Of a stretch of DNA of 64,000 nucleotides, positions 44,601-56,900 are shown one piece after another. Positions within the stretch are counted from its first letter, which is position 1. Each line of letters opens with the position of its first letter. The position numbers and the translations under genes were made by a program. The notes beneath the pieces are model-generated. The model did no database searches, was not told where the DNA came from, and was given only the letters and a program-made list of their open reading frames with translations. The DNA lies in assembly GCA_963920575.1 (NCBI GenBank), contig OY986972.1:3923115-3987114 (forward strand), given 5' to 3'. Source of the stretch: Narthecium ossifragum (taxonomy: Eukaryota; Streptophyta; Magnoliopsida; Dioscoreales; Nartheciaceae).

Positions 44601-47600
44601 TTGAAAGCATATAAGTGGTGCTGAAAGCATATAAGTGGCGCTGAAAGTGGCTTTGATTTTTCCTTAACTGATATAGAAAAGATCTTGTAATGATCCAATA
44701 TGATCCTATCGGAAACATTGCAATTAGTTTGATTATAGCCGTCACTTGTTTCAAACAGTGTGGGGTTTTGTAGGTTAGTTGTGAAGTGGCATGATTCATT
44801 GTGATCGTATTCGATCCCAAGGATTAAATTCATGCAATATCCACCCTTTTAAATAAAGCTGCCTTAAAAATGGTATATTCTCTCTAAAACCATCCTGTAA
44901 GATATTCCTTAAATTGACAAACTTATATAATTGTGTCAGCAGATCTCATAACATTTTTCGACTGCCTCTTTGTATAATAAGAGTTTACTGTGGCAGAATT
45001 GCCTTCCCAACTTCAACGGCTCCCTCACATATGTGCTTCTGTAGTAACCTTTTCCAGCTTCTGATTTATCATGGCGACCGGCCTTTATTGGGGGATTTGT
45101 ACGTCAGTTGTAAAGTGGCATGATTCATTCTGATCTGATTCGATCCCAAAGACGTTGAATATGCCCAGTCTCCACCCTTTTGTCAACCCACAAAATAAAG
45201 TTACCATGCTACCATTTCCAGTATCTCATGCTCTTACGGGTGCACACGCAGACACAAAAGAAGAAGATAACAGTTTTCTTGTTGCTGTTAGGGATCAAGG
45301 TCTGCTGGCAGTCTCCACCTTTTATGCTTATCTATACCCTTTTGTATCATGATTTGGTTCTTTTATCAGTTTGATGCAAATGAAGAACATATTTCATGAC
45401 TAGTCCTTGAGATCAACTTGCTGAGGGTACCCTCAACCCAAAAGTCTGTTTGGATTGTTTTAAATGAAGAATCCTGAATGCATAGGAATGAATTTGAATG
45501 CTTGAAACCATGGGTTGCTGTGCTGGTTGGCACGATCCGTGCCCACCAATATGTGTTTTGCCAGTAAAATTGCTGGCACAATACAAGTACCTGGCATTGT
45601 GTTTGTGCCAGTCTTCTCGTGCCACTGGCATGGCAATCCTTACTTGGAAAAAAAACCTAAGGGGGTGTTTGGTTGCTTGCATAAGCTAATGCAGTGCATT
45701 GCTCAATGCAGTGCATTGCATCTTCTAAAGCAATGCATTGCATTGCATCTTCTAAAGCAATGCATTGCATTGCATCTTCTAAAGCAATGCAATGCTGCAT
45801 TAGCAAAAACAACCATTTTGGCTGCATTTGCTAATGCAGCATTTGAGGTCTTTTTTGCATTAACTGATGCATGCATCAGTTAATGCAGTGGCCAACCAAA
45901 CACCCTTTTGTATTAGCTGATGCATGCATCAGTTAATGCAGTGGCCAACCAAACACTGGTATAGACCAAAATGCTGCATTAGCTCATGCATGCATCAGCT
46001 AATACAAGCAACCAAACGCCCTCTAAGTGTATTGGACACCTTCTGCCCATGCTTTGTCTCATGTAGTTAGTAACCTAGAGTATATGAATTGGAGGTAAAT
46101 ATTAAGAACATAAACTGAGTTATATTCTCTTAGGTCACATGTAGATCATTTTTATCCAGAACATGTCCAGTTTTTAGATATTAGTTCTCCTGCGTTCTAA
46201 TTCTTTTTGGGGAATAATTCTGATGCCTTTATTCAATATAGCTATGATAGTGTCTTGACCCGTAGATTCAGGGATCGACATGTGTTCCTCTTCCATTCCA
46301 GCCAGTACAGCTCTAGAACTTTATAAGCATGGTGTAACTTTTTGGAAACAAAAGCTACTTTTGTCTTTTTGATCAGATAAGCCAAAGTTGCTAACCCAGC
46401 ACAGAGACTACAAAAGTACAACTACTCAAAAAATAAGGCAACCTGGTTCACAACAACCGGTCACAGAAACTAAACCAAAACAGGAAGGGTCACAATGTCC
46501 TTAACAGATTCATACTCTTCTCTGACCCTTTTAGCAATGTTATCTGGTAGGCCATTTGACTCCCTTGGAATGTACAGCAAACTCTGCTCCAAGAAGTGAG
46601 TTGCTAGCCATCTAACATCTGAAACAAAATCTACTTATCCAAAAGGAAGGCCATTTTGACACAGATTAGGAGAAATCATCTCCTTGAGAAGGATCATCCA
46701 ATTCTTTGATGGAGATGAGCTCAATCCTTCTTGGCCTTGGTTTCATTTTTAACCTTGGTGTGCTTGTGTCAAACAAAACCTTCAGTGTCTTTGTGCTATA
46801 GTTTTGAAAAAGGAACGGCAAGATACTTTGATCTTGTTCTTGGCTAGAACTCTTTTTAATAAAGAATGTGCTGATGAATTTCTAGTCTACGACAATGATT
46901 TTACCAAATAACTACTTCTTTGTAATTTTGAATGCTGGTATATGCACTGGCTTCCTGGATTTTATAAATCGAGCACCAAATCATAGGTGGAAACCTTTGG
47001 ATTTTGGTTTACCTTTATGAATGATGATGCAGAGAATTGTTTATGGTGAGAAGCTGATTGTGGTTGTCACTACGTTCTTTTTAAAAGCAAATGCCAAAGA
47101 AAGGTCATAGAACATTTTTTTTCAATTTTGGTTGGAGAAGATATTGCTTCTTGATTTGAATCCAACGTATTTTCCTTCTTTGGCAAACAAATGCTGTCTC
47201 TCCCAGAATGTTTTCACTACCAATAACATCTTAACGTTTGCTTGTTCTGTTTCTTCACCTCGCAATTGGCATGACCTCATAAGTTTTGATATATGTTATC
47301 ATGCTTACTGGGCTACTTGAAAATTTTTAGATGAAATGTAAATTAGGCTCAATGGTTGACTTGATGTTAGATGAACTCAAAAGCCTCTTTCACATGCCAT
47401 CACACATCATATCATGTAAGAAATCTGGCATTTTTGTACTTTATGTGTCGGTGTTGATTTCTAAAATAGGCATATACGTAGGTACATTCCCAAGTATATT
47501 AGCTTATTGCTGGAATTTTGAAATGCCTAATGCTTACTGGTGAACAAACTTCGTCTAAGTTATTTGATTATGGGCACTTCTTTGATGCAAGCTTTGTTTA

Positions 47601-48370
47601 GGTATATTTTAGGCCTAGTATCTGTTTTATCTTTGACGGTATTACTCGTAAATCAACAGGTTTTATCAGCAGCAATGGTGAGGATACGGTATATGAAGTT
47701 CCATTAGCTTCCGGTGATCTTCCAAGAGATGGCTCTGAGTGGGTGGAGCTGTTTGTAAGAGAGATGATGGATGCCTCTGATGTAAATGATGCAAGGGCCC
47801 GTGCTTCTAGAGCGCTTGAGTTCTTGGAGAAGTCCATTGTCTCTCGCGTTGGTGCTGAAGCAATTCAGAGCTTTCACAAGGTACACTATGCTTCCTTTTG
47901 TATCAGAATTGACAAATGACACGCTAATTTATTCTTTCAACATTTCCTATTTTGTAAATTGGCTTGCGTTTCAACAATACTGACCGATTCAATTGATTGT
48001 AATTCCTTTATTAATCTCCAGGAAAGTGCTATGATGAAGGAACAGGTTGAAACATTGATTCGAGAAAACAGTATTCTCAAGCGAGCGGTTGCAATCCAGC
48101 ATGAGAAACAAAAAGAATATGATGATCGAAACCAAGAAGTCCAACATCTAAAGCAACTGGTTGCGCAATATCAGGAACAGCTGAGAACACTTGAGGTACT
48201 TTTAACTACTATTAATACAAGCTTGTGCTCTCCTGGGAAATCCTCGAAACCCTCTATGATTCATTTCTACTTTCCCATGGCAGGTCAATAACTATGCACT
48301 AACAATGCATCTGAGTCAGGCGCAGCAAAGCAACTCCATTCCGGGGAGATTCCATCCTGATATATTTTAG
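41650..48370 (+). CDS. CUE-domain coiled-coil protein A, five exons, complete
   Basis: Plant 'ubiquitin system component Cue' family; CUE domains bind ubiquitin, but the family's role is not established. Exons: 41650-41853, 43911-44067, 47660-47880, 48022-48195, 48284-48370, giving 280 residues; exons 2/3 join in phase 1. I chose ATG 41650 (MSAVVCGKRSNAIFEELPPS, the family start) over in-frame ATG 41632. The CUE domain spans about 56-98: LLDRLRSMFSEMDQE, then ILERALEASGNDLKSAIRSL. After a Ser-rich linker comes WVELFVREMMDASDVNDARA, then RASRALEFLEKSI. A coiled coil follows (ENSILKRAVAIQHEKQKEY, LKQLVAQYQEQLRTLE), then the conserved tail NYALTMHLSQAQQ and FHPDIF-stop. The tandem paralogue at 50636 has identical intron positions. 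Intron 2 (3.6 kb) hosts a MITE and a LINE piece. Confidence 0.9.
41854..43910 (+). other. Intron 1 of CUE gene A
   Basis: Non-coding, AT-rich. GGATCAAGAGG near 42435 echoes the end of exon 1, possibly a small duplication. Nothing else was recognised. Confidence 0.6.
45500..45650. repeat. Dispersed GGCAC-rich repeat, copy 2
   Basis: GTGCTGGTTGGCACGATCCG, TGCTGGCACAATACAAGTAC and CACTGGCATGGCAATCC. It shares words and spacing with 2815-3015 and sits just left of a MITE. Confidence 0.4.
45661..46023. mobile_element. Tourist-like (PIF/Harbinger) MITE with TAA target duplication
   Basis: 363 bases bounded by TAA on both sides (45658-45660, 46024-46026). TIRs: left GGGGGTGTTTGGTTGCTTG, right (reverse complement) GAGGGCGTTTGGTTGCTTG. 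Such ends and 3-base TAA/TTA duplications fit Tourist MITEs. The inside has a 27-bp unit (GCAATGCATTGCATTGCATC, then TTCTAAA) in about three copies, and two copies of CTGATGCATGCATCAG followed by GGCCAACCAAACAC, which looks like partial end duplication. Confidence 0.8.
46365..46770 (-). mobile_element. LINE 3' remnant in intron 2 of CUE gene A
   Basis: On the minus strand it encodes VRWLATHFLEQSLLYIPRES, then NGLPDNIAKRVREEYESV and KDIVTLPVLV-stop: the C-terminal RNase H part of a plant LINE. A short 3' UTR ending GCTTATCTGATCAAAAAG follows. It opposes the host gene's transcription. Confidence 0.75.
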
Positions 48371-48609
48371 AAAAAGGCTAGCTAATGATCCACCAGTTGT
48401 GCAGTTACTGCCTCCTATATATATATACACATTGCATTCTCCGGTTGAAACTTAATTTGCATTAGAAAAATATATCTTAGTTGCTATTATGCCTGTCAAT
48501 ATATATGGTTAGTAGGTTTTATTAACATGGACGAGGTCATCACCTTCATCCAAAATCTGAGGTTGAAATTTTAATGTGCATAAAAAAAATATATGTATTA
48601 CAAAGGATA

Positions 48610-49860
48610 TCATCTGAGGCATTCAATCCGTCCTCATGGGACCAAACAAAACTGGTATCAAAGATGCGACAAAAACGTGCAAATCTATCAGCCCTAACAT
48701 TACAAGACAAGATCTAGATATATGCAAGAACAGAATTGAATCAAACCTCATGGTATGCCAGGCCACACACGAGCCATTAGGAATCTGGACAGCAAAAAGT
48801 GAGTCAGATTCAACAACTAATCTCCTAATCCCACGAGACTTAGTTTGCTTCACCAGTCTGCACTGTGAACCACCCTCTCATCCGGTAATCATCAGCAACA
48901 TCATGACTATACCGGCAGACGGCAGTGGAGTTGCTCATGTACAAGCCGCGTGATCTTACAAGCCAAGGCAACTTCGGAGGCACCTTCACACCTTCATTCG
49001 CAAATGGCAGACTATTTTTATCCTTCTAAGCCATCCATATACCCACGCTAACAAAGGCTTTGATCTTCAACTCCTCTCGGCCATGACCTCCCAAAAGGAA
49101 GTCCATTGGATTTGCTGGATCCACCTTGGAAACAATAGCCCCTCCTTGGCCGAGATAATCTCGAACACCTTGCGAATAGTGAAAGAGCATCCAAAGATCA
49201 CATGATCAATGGTGACCTTCCAAACAAAATGCTTGACCTGGAGCCAGCAGGCCGGCCCCAACCTCCATATTGAAGCCCATAAGCCATCCTCCTCTAAAAA
49301 GTACCTCGAATGCTTCTCCTGAATCAAGAAACAGTATGCAGATGTGGAAGAAACTTTCCCCGAGCTATTATAAGCCCAGCGAGCAGCATCCTCTGGTATT
49401 TATGTCGAACGCCAAAACAGAGCTAGAAAATTCCTAACTGAACCGAGCATTCACAAGCAAAGGATTCCATTCCCGTCGCATTTGTAGATCCCCTACCTTC
49501 ATGTTGACCGATATAGCATCCTTATTCAGGAAGGTTGGCCATCTTGCTAAAGGTATCTCCGAGCACCAAGCATCCAAATAGACATTCACAAGACACTGTT
49601 CCCCAATAGACAATTCTAGCCCCTTCCTTACTTCATCAGCAGCTAGGCAAAGAAACCACCAGTGAGATGAGGAAGAAGCTGGCAAACCAATGGCGACAGG
49701 GCCATACGTTTCATCTTGTGCTTGTTGCCAGACTCCCAGGTCTCTAATTCCCAATCCCCCAACCTCCTTCGGCAGGCATACCTCCTTCCAAGCCAAATCC
49801 AGATTTCTTTAGAGATGCACTTCCATGGAAGTATTTCAGCTGCAAACAAGATGCTTTTAT
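48610..49860 (-). mobile_element. Degenerate LINE between the two CUE genes
   Basis: Minus-strand pieces include MAWKEVCLPKEVGGLGIRDL (end of the RT region), ..LGPACWLQVKHFVWKVTIDH (zf-RVT) and RRLVVESDSLFAVQIPNGSC (RNase H), in the order of a LINE ORF2 end and separated by frameshifts. The 5' part is missing. Its location between tandem paralogues is compatible with insertion after the duplication. Confidence 0.7.
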
Positions 49861-50545
49861 TTTCTCAAAGAATAAGGTGGTAGGCAAACAAAATCATACA
49901 GCAATTCTTCTATGCACTTCACTCAAGTAGCCTTTTACAATTATGCAACAAAAAAATATTATGCTTACAATCATGGAGGAAATCTTAGCTTCAAATAACA
50001 AATAAATATAGAACACATGAATCAAATTTCTCTGTTCTCCGGCTGGAGTCTCAACATTATCTTAAGAACAACCCATCGTTTTCTCCTCCAAATTCTCATC
50101 TTCCTCACATTCCTTAACAAATCTTAGCTAACCAGTATACTTCACTTTGTCTACATGCTGGTTGACAGCAACCTGTCCTGCCACCATGTTCCGCTTCCAC
50201 TCCTCCGACCTTGACCCGGACCTCACCCTCCGCCGCCCCATCCACCACTGGCCCCACCACCAACCCTCCTTCGCTACTGCCGACCGCTGCCACCTTCTCG
50301 CCACCCTCGCCAGAGCAACAAGAAACACCTCATATCCTCACTCTCTCCGATCTCCCCTCCACCGGAGATCTCCATCCTCCACCGTCTCCTCCCTCGCCGC
50401 CGAGAGGCGAGCGGGGTTTGAAGAGTTTGTAAACGTTTGAACTAATTTAATCTAGGTCCCAGGAGATTAAATCCTGGCGGTCCATCTGAATATGTCCGTT
50501 TAGGGTCTGCTGTCTGTCCTAACAAAAGTCAGACCCCCCGAATCC
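49861..50545 (+). other. Upstream region of CUE gene B
   Basis: C-rich at 50180-50430 with a 97-codon frame (50147-50440) I do not recognise. The last part is the promoter of the next gene. Confidence 0.45.
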
Positions 50546-50546
50546 C

Positions 50547-50556
50547 TATATAAAGG
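50547..50556 (+). promoter_or_regulatory. TATA box of CUE gene B
   Basis: TATATAAAGG lies 89 bases before the ATG at 50636, predicting a leader of about 55-60 bases. It is the clearest TATA box in the window. Confidence 0.7.
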
Positions 50557-50635
50557 ACACAAGAGATAGAGCCGCAAGGCAACATCATATTCTCTTCTCA
50601 TCGCCGCTCACCGCCGTCTCAACATCGGTGAAACC

Positions 50636-52631
50636 ATGGCCGTCGACGTTGCTTGCAGGAGGAAGAGAGACCTCTACTCTCTTTACCTCGACGATCCCCA
50701 CGCTCTTCTGAGCCCTAGCTCTAACTGTAACCCCAGCCCCTTCTCCAAGCGGATCCGCTTCTCCTCCTCCCCTCCTCTGCAGGGATCCACTGGCCGGAGC
50801 GGTGATCTTTGCCGTCTGGAAGCCCAGTTCCCCGACCTCGAGCGCCAGGTTCGCTTCGTCCGCCCCCCGTTTGTCTTTCCTTAGAATCTTTTGCGTATTA
50901 GTCCCTTCAGACCTTATCGCATCGCGTATGAGTTTTAGCAAGTTTTTGCAGGTGCTAATTTTTTGCAACCAGGAATTTTTTTTATTAATCTCCTTTTGAG
51001 TTCTCTTAATTTCGTTCTTGGTTTAATGTTCTTGAAGATGGAAAGGAAAAAAAAAACTATTTTTTTAAAGGAAGCCTCTTCGCTTTTTATTCCTACAATA
51101 TAGTGTACGTCGTGCAATTTTAAAGAATCTTATGTACTGGACTATGGAGTGATGTTCAGAATGTTACGCTTCTATGTTGTGTTTAATTTGTTTGGTGAAG
51201 GGAGAGAGAAATAAGTTTAATGAATTCTAGGTGTTTTACCTGTTACTTTTTTCTATTATCTTTGAGTCGTTCTCTTCAATTAAGTAAATTTAAGGATATT
51301 TATGAGGACTAAGCAATTCAAAGCTTTGACTTAGTACTTCTATATTTAATTTGACAGGCCTGCGAGGGAGTTCTTGAAGCTTGTGGCAACAATCTGAACT
51401 CTGCCACCACGAGATTGGTTGAGATTCAAAGTGCATCTGCTGAGAGGAACAACGGGTCTCCCGTGGTTGCTGAGGCAAATATTACAGAGTCGTTAGAATG
51501 TTCGTCTACGTTCTTGGTTGCTTGTTTCATTCTTGCCTTAGACCATAGATTTATGCAAGTAAAGGCTTGTGCTTTATTGTGCTGTTGTGGATATGTTCGT
51601 TGCAAAGGTTTTGATGGTTTTGTTGTCTTGTGGACACCTAGAGTAAAGAATGATATTGAAGAGTTATATAGACAAGTTTGGGTTTACTACATGTATTTTC
51701 CTTTTGGAACTGTTCAGCAATACTTGTAAACCTCTACAATGGAAGAGGAGAGATTAAAAATCAGTCGTAGTATACAAGATTTCACAGCTGAGTTTGCATC
51801 ACTGCTAAAATCATGTTTGGCATAAGTAAAGCATCTTCAGTTCTGCGTGTGTTCTCAGGCCAGAAACCTGTATTCTTGATCTCATATGTAGAAGGATTTA
51901 ATTTTTTTCCCCCTCAAATTGGGCAGGTAATAGTACATTGACGGAGAACTTCCCGACAGATGGTGCTGGATGGGTGGAAATTCTCATCAGCGAAATGAAA
52001 AATGCCTCAGATATGGAAGATGCAAAAGCACGTGCTTCTAGAGTGCTCGAGTTCCTGAAGAAATCCATCGTGGATCGTGCTGGAGCTGAAGCTATGAATA
52101 CCAATGAGGAGGTATTTTTCACACTCACAGTGAGGATGAGTGTCAATCTTGCACATTATTTTTCGTCATAGTGGCATTGTCAGTAAACAATAGAACTATT
52201 CAGATGTATAGTCTTTTAACTTTGTCATAATGAGAAGACCGGAAGGCAATTCTGATTTCAATTGTGTTTGCTATTAGGAAAACAAGGTGCTGAACGAGCA
52301 TGTGGCAAAGTTACTTCATGACAATTCGATTCTGAAGAGAGCAGTTGTAATTCAGCATGAGCACAAGAAGGATTCTGATGAAAAAAAGGGTGTAGAATTG
52401 CAGCAGTTGAAACAGATGGTGTCACAGTATCAAGAGCGAATAAGGACTCTTGAGGTGAGTTCACCATGATCCTTGCTAGAGTCATGGGGTATGTGCGATG
52501 AGTATGGCATGTGAGTAACTTGTGTTTTTGTTTTTGTTTGCATGCAGATTAGTAACTATGCGCTGGCGATGCATCTGCGACAGGCTCAGCAGAGCAGCAT
52601 GATTCTTGGACGTCATCCTGATGTTTTCTAA
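50636..52631 (+). CDS. CUE-domain coiled-coil protein B, five exons, tandem paralogue of A
   Basis: Exons: 50636-50848, 51358-51499, 51927-52111, 52278-52454, 52548-52631, giving 266 residues. Intron positions and phases equal those of gene A. Starts MAVDVACRRKRDLYSLYLDD; CUE region LCRLEAQFPDLERQ, then ACEGVLEACGNNLNSATTRL; WVEILISEMKNASDMEDAKA, then RASRVLEFLKKSI; coiled coil DNSILKRAVVIQHEHKK, LKQMVSQYQERIRTLE; tail NYALAMHLRQAQQ and HPDVF-stop. The exon 2 donor (GAAT|GTTCG, phase 1) is weak and deduced from the phase-1 start of exon 3, so this junction is the least certain. Introns are much shorter than in gene A and free of transposons. The proline of the CUE 'MFP' motif is kept here (QFPDL) but is serine in A (MFSEM), so the two may differ in ubiquitin binding; this is inference. 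Confidence 0.88.
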
Positions 52632-53263
52632 GGAAGATCAGACCCGGACTTCAAAATCTTCCCTGCTCTATTGTGAAGGGATTTTCTGCGTGGATGACCT
52701 TCCAACCATCTTTCTGTAAGATGAATGACAACCAATGTATTATGTATATGGATTTTGAAAACTATAGACCAACAAGTCCTGTCTCTTTTTCTCCCAAAAA
52801 CCCGTAGTCCAGAAGTCACCTGATATCAAAAGATCATTAACTTTTCTGAATCAAATTTTGCATCACTGGCGTTTGATTGCAACTAGGAAAGCCTGTTGCA
52901 GAATTTGGGTTTCATGTTTTTTTTTTCGTTTTTGTTTTTTTTTTGTTTGTCTTGAACCAAAAAACAAGTACTGATGGTTATCTCCAATAAGTAATGGGCG
53001 AGTTTATGTTTGTTGATCTTGTGCCTTACGAGTGTATTCTCTACACATTCTGAGATTGGATCCAATCCAACACATCAGTGTCACTGTGTACTGCCCACTT
53101 ATGTTAGGCTGTCATTGATTTGTTGTCCACATCCCTCCTACAAGGAGAAATGCTGTGAATGTGGTATATGTAACTTGTCCAAAAAAGAATTTTGCAGCAG
53201 CTTATTATTCAAACCTGATAGTCAGGTCGTAAATTTCCAAGTAATAGCACAATGGAACAACCG
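52632..53263 (+). other. 3' UTR of CUE gene B and spacer
   Basis: Runs of T at 52918-52945. No coding signal up to the transposon target duplication at 53264. Confidence 0.5.
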
Positions 53264-53729
53264 AACATAAGAGGAAATTTTTTAAAATAAGATTATTTTA
53301 ATAAAAATATTATTAAAATATACCTTTAAGAAAAGTATTTATGGGGATATGCCTTTCCAGTTGGGTTTTTTAAAGACGCTCCTAGAACCGTAACTCCAAG
53401 TTACTGTTAAGATGTAATTTGAAATTACGTTTTAGTAGGACTATTAGCACCACTCTTAGATATTCTCACTAGAGCGATGCATTACTATTAAGACGTAACT
53501 TGAAATTAAGGCTTAATAGCACCTCCACCCCTTCAACATTTGTTTTCTTTCACTACCTGTCTACAAACATTCAACCACATGTTTTTAATAATTAACAAAC
53601 TACCCAATTATTCAATACATTTACGCCCACCCATTCAAATCCAAACATAACTTTTTTTATAAACCAACACCATATGAATAATCAACAAAATTAAAATATC
53701 TAAATGGACACAAACATATGTGACTGGAT

Positions 53730-53734
53730 AGGAT
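53730..53734. repeat. Copia target site duplication AGGAT (left)
   Basis: AGGAT just outside the left LTR; the partner is at 58311-58315. Confidence 0.85.
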
Positions 53735-53946
53735 AGATAAGGTTAACAACCCTAGAGAGATTTGAAAGAAACCTCAATGAATCGTATTGAGGATATTCTC
53801 ATTGATATATGAAAAACAGAGTACAAGGTATATAGTAAACAGAGTACATATAGTATCTGCTATAAGCTAGCTGTACATATCAGTAACTAACCATATCAAG
53901 CCTATCTATGTATAACAATAAGATCTAGATCTAATCTTCACTAACA
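53735..53946 (-). repeat. Copia 3' LTR
   Basis: 212 bases; in element orientation it starts TGTTAGTGAAGATTAG and ends GTTAACCTTATCT. The polyprotein ends inside it (SED-stop, as in many copia elements). Confidence 0.95.
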
Positions 53947-56900
53947 CCCCCCCTCAAGGGAACCGCGGAAGCAGAAGCAACGGTGAGCTTGCTACGAAAG
54001 AGAGCAAACTGAGGCTTGGAGATACTCTTAGTGAAGATATCAGCAACCTGAAGAGCTGTAGGAATAAATTTAACTTGAAGAGCACCACTAGCCACCATCT
54101 CACGAACAAAATGATAGTCAAGTGCAATGTGTTTGGAACGAGGACGGGTAACTGGATTGCCGGCCATAAATAAAGCACTCTTATTGTCACAGAGAATACA
54201 AGGCGGAGTAGACAAGCTGATACGAAGATCACGTAACAGCTGACAAATCCATGACACCTCAGCAGCAACGTGCGCCATAGAACGATACTCTGCTTCAGTA
54301 CTAGACCGAGAGACCGTGGCTTGCTTCTTGGAACACCATGAAATAAGATTCGAGCCAAGGAAAACGGCATAGCCACTAGTGGAGCGACGAGTATCAGGAC
54401 AACCCCCCCAGTCCGCATCGGTATAAGCAGTCAACACAAGCGGAGAAGGAGAAGAGAGGCGAAGACCATAAGCATAAGTACCCTTGACATACCGGAGAAT
54501 CCGCTTCAATGCCTGAAAATGCTCAGCAGTCGGAGAATGCATAAATTGACAAACAGAATTAACTGCATGAGATAAATCCGGGCGAGTGATAGTGAGATAT
54601 TGAAGAGCACCGGCCAAAGAGCGAAAGAGCGAAGGATCCTCATAAGCAGTACCAGCAGAAGTCAAATGAGAGCTAACAACTAAGGGAGTCGAAACTGGAG
54701 CACAATCAGACATACCCGCACGCTCCAAGAGATCAAGAGCATACTTAGCCTGACTGAGAAATAAACCCTTAGCAGAACGATGAATCTCAACACCCAGAAA
54801 ATAATGAAGCTCCCCAAGATCCTTCATAGAGAACTCAGTAGCAAGACGCTACAGAAGCCGGCCAACCAGAGCAGAATCACTCCCAGTGACAACCATATCA
54901 TCAACATACAGGAGCAAATAAATAGTGCCAGAAGAACCAGTATAAACAAATAAGGATGAATCAGCCTGACTAGAGTGAAACCCAAGACTCAACAAGAAAG
55001 TGCTGAAGCGATGGAACCAAGCACGCGGCGCCTGTTTGAGTCCATAAAGGGCCTTACGCAGGCGACAGACATGAGAAGGGTAAAGAGGATCCATATAGCC
55101 AGGAGGCTGCTCCATATACACTTCCTCGCTAAGAGCACCGTGAAGAAAGGCATTCTTCACATCAAGCTGATGGAGGGGCCAACCAGAAGTAGTAGCCAAA
55201 CTCAAAACAATACGAACAGTAGCAGCACGAACAACAGGACTGAAGGTCTCGGCAAAGTCCAAGCCAGGCACCTGAGTATAACCCTGAGCCACCAGCCGTG
55301 CCTTATAACGCTCAACGGAACCATCAGCACGTAGCTTAGTCTTGAACACCCAACGACACCCAACGACATTGCGATCAGAAGGACGAGGAACCAAAGACCA
55401 GGTATCGTTTTGTCGAAGTGCCGCCATCTCATCATCCATAGCAGCCAACCATTCAGAATGCTTAGCAGCAGACTTAAACCCCCGAGGCTCCTTAAGAGCT
55501 AGTAAGGCCTGAACAAGCGGTGTAGAAGGCAAAGCAGTAAGAGAGTGGATCACACGAGGTTGAGAAATACCCGCCTTACTCCGAGTAGTCATCGGATGAG
55601 TGTTGGTAGCAGGTGAAGGAGCGGGTGGATTGGTGTTGGTAGCAGGTGAAGGAGCGGGTGGATGGGGGGGCCCGGGCACAGAGACAAAAGCATCAGTGCA
55701 AGGTAGGCACCCCATAACAGGAGAAGAAGGAGATGGTGTAGGCAAAGACTCAGGCTGCGGCACATGAGGTAAGGTAACGGAAAAATCATCAAAGGCAACA
55801 TAGTCACCAGAAGAAGAAGGTGCCTACAATGACGAGTCAGAAAGCGGGAAAATGGTCTCATGAAAAACAACATGGCGAGAGATGTACAGACGCTGAGTGC
55901 GCTGATCAAGACAACGGAATCCCTTGTGAAGAGAACTATAGCCAAGAAAGACACAAGGAGAAGAGCGTGGAGATAATTTGTGAGGAGAGTAATCACGCAA
56001 ATATGGAAAGCAAAGACATCCAAAAGTACGAAGCATACTGTAAGAAGGAGACGTACCATACAAAAGCTCATACGGTGATCTGCCGCCAAGGGTCGGAGTG
56101 GGAAGCCGGTTGATAAGATAGGCAGCTGTAGAAAAGGCCTCAACCCACAAAGAGAGGGGCACACCAGAATGAAAAAGCAAGGTAAGCCCAGTCTCAGTAA
56201 CGTGACGATGCTTACGCTCGGACACACCATTTTGATTCGGAGTATAAGGACAGGACAAACGTTGAGCAATACCACAGTCAGACAAATGTGTCTGGAAACG
56301 AGAGCTAGTAAACTCGCCTCCCCCATCGCATTGAAAAGTTTTAATACGACAGGAGAATTGATTTTCGACCAGCTTCTGAAACTTAAGAAAGACATCATAG
56401 AGCTCGGACTTAAATTTAAGAGGATAAAACCATGTAAACCTGGAATGATCATCAATGAAAACCACATAATAACGGTAGCCATTAGGCGAAGGAATGGGAG
56501 AAGGTCCCCAAAGATCACAATGCACCACATCTAAAATAAAGGAAGAACGAGTTCCATTATGATCAAAAGGTAAACGATGACTCTTTCCAAGTCTACAACC
56601 AACACAAAGACGAGAAGAAGAATCTTTAGAAATACCAGACAACTCTATGACACCCTTTTTATTCAAAGAACTAACAATCCTCATAGAGGGATGACCTAAA
56701 CGTGCATGCCAGACAGAAATAGGAGCACGCAACTGAGTGGAAGCTAAAGCAGAAAGGAAAGCAGCTTGACTCCGATCAAGAACATAAAGACCCTTCTCAC
56801 ATCTTCCGGTTCCCATCACGACCCCTGTCGTTAGATCCTGTACAGTAAAGCCAGTGGAGGTAAACGTCACAGAACAATGATTGTCAGAAGTGAGTTTACT

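Noticed and set aside
50147..50440. 97-codon frame upstream of CUE gene B
   Set aside because: C-rich sequence without a recognised domain, and open antisense too; insufficient support.
55589..56530. 313-codon frame inside the copia element in another frame
   Set aside because: A shadow of the integrase region.
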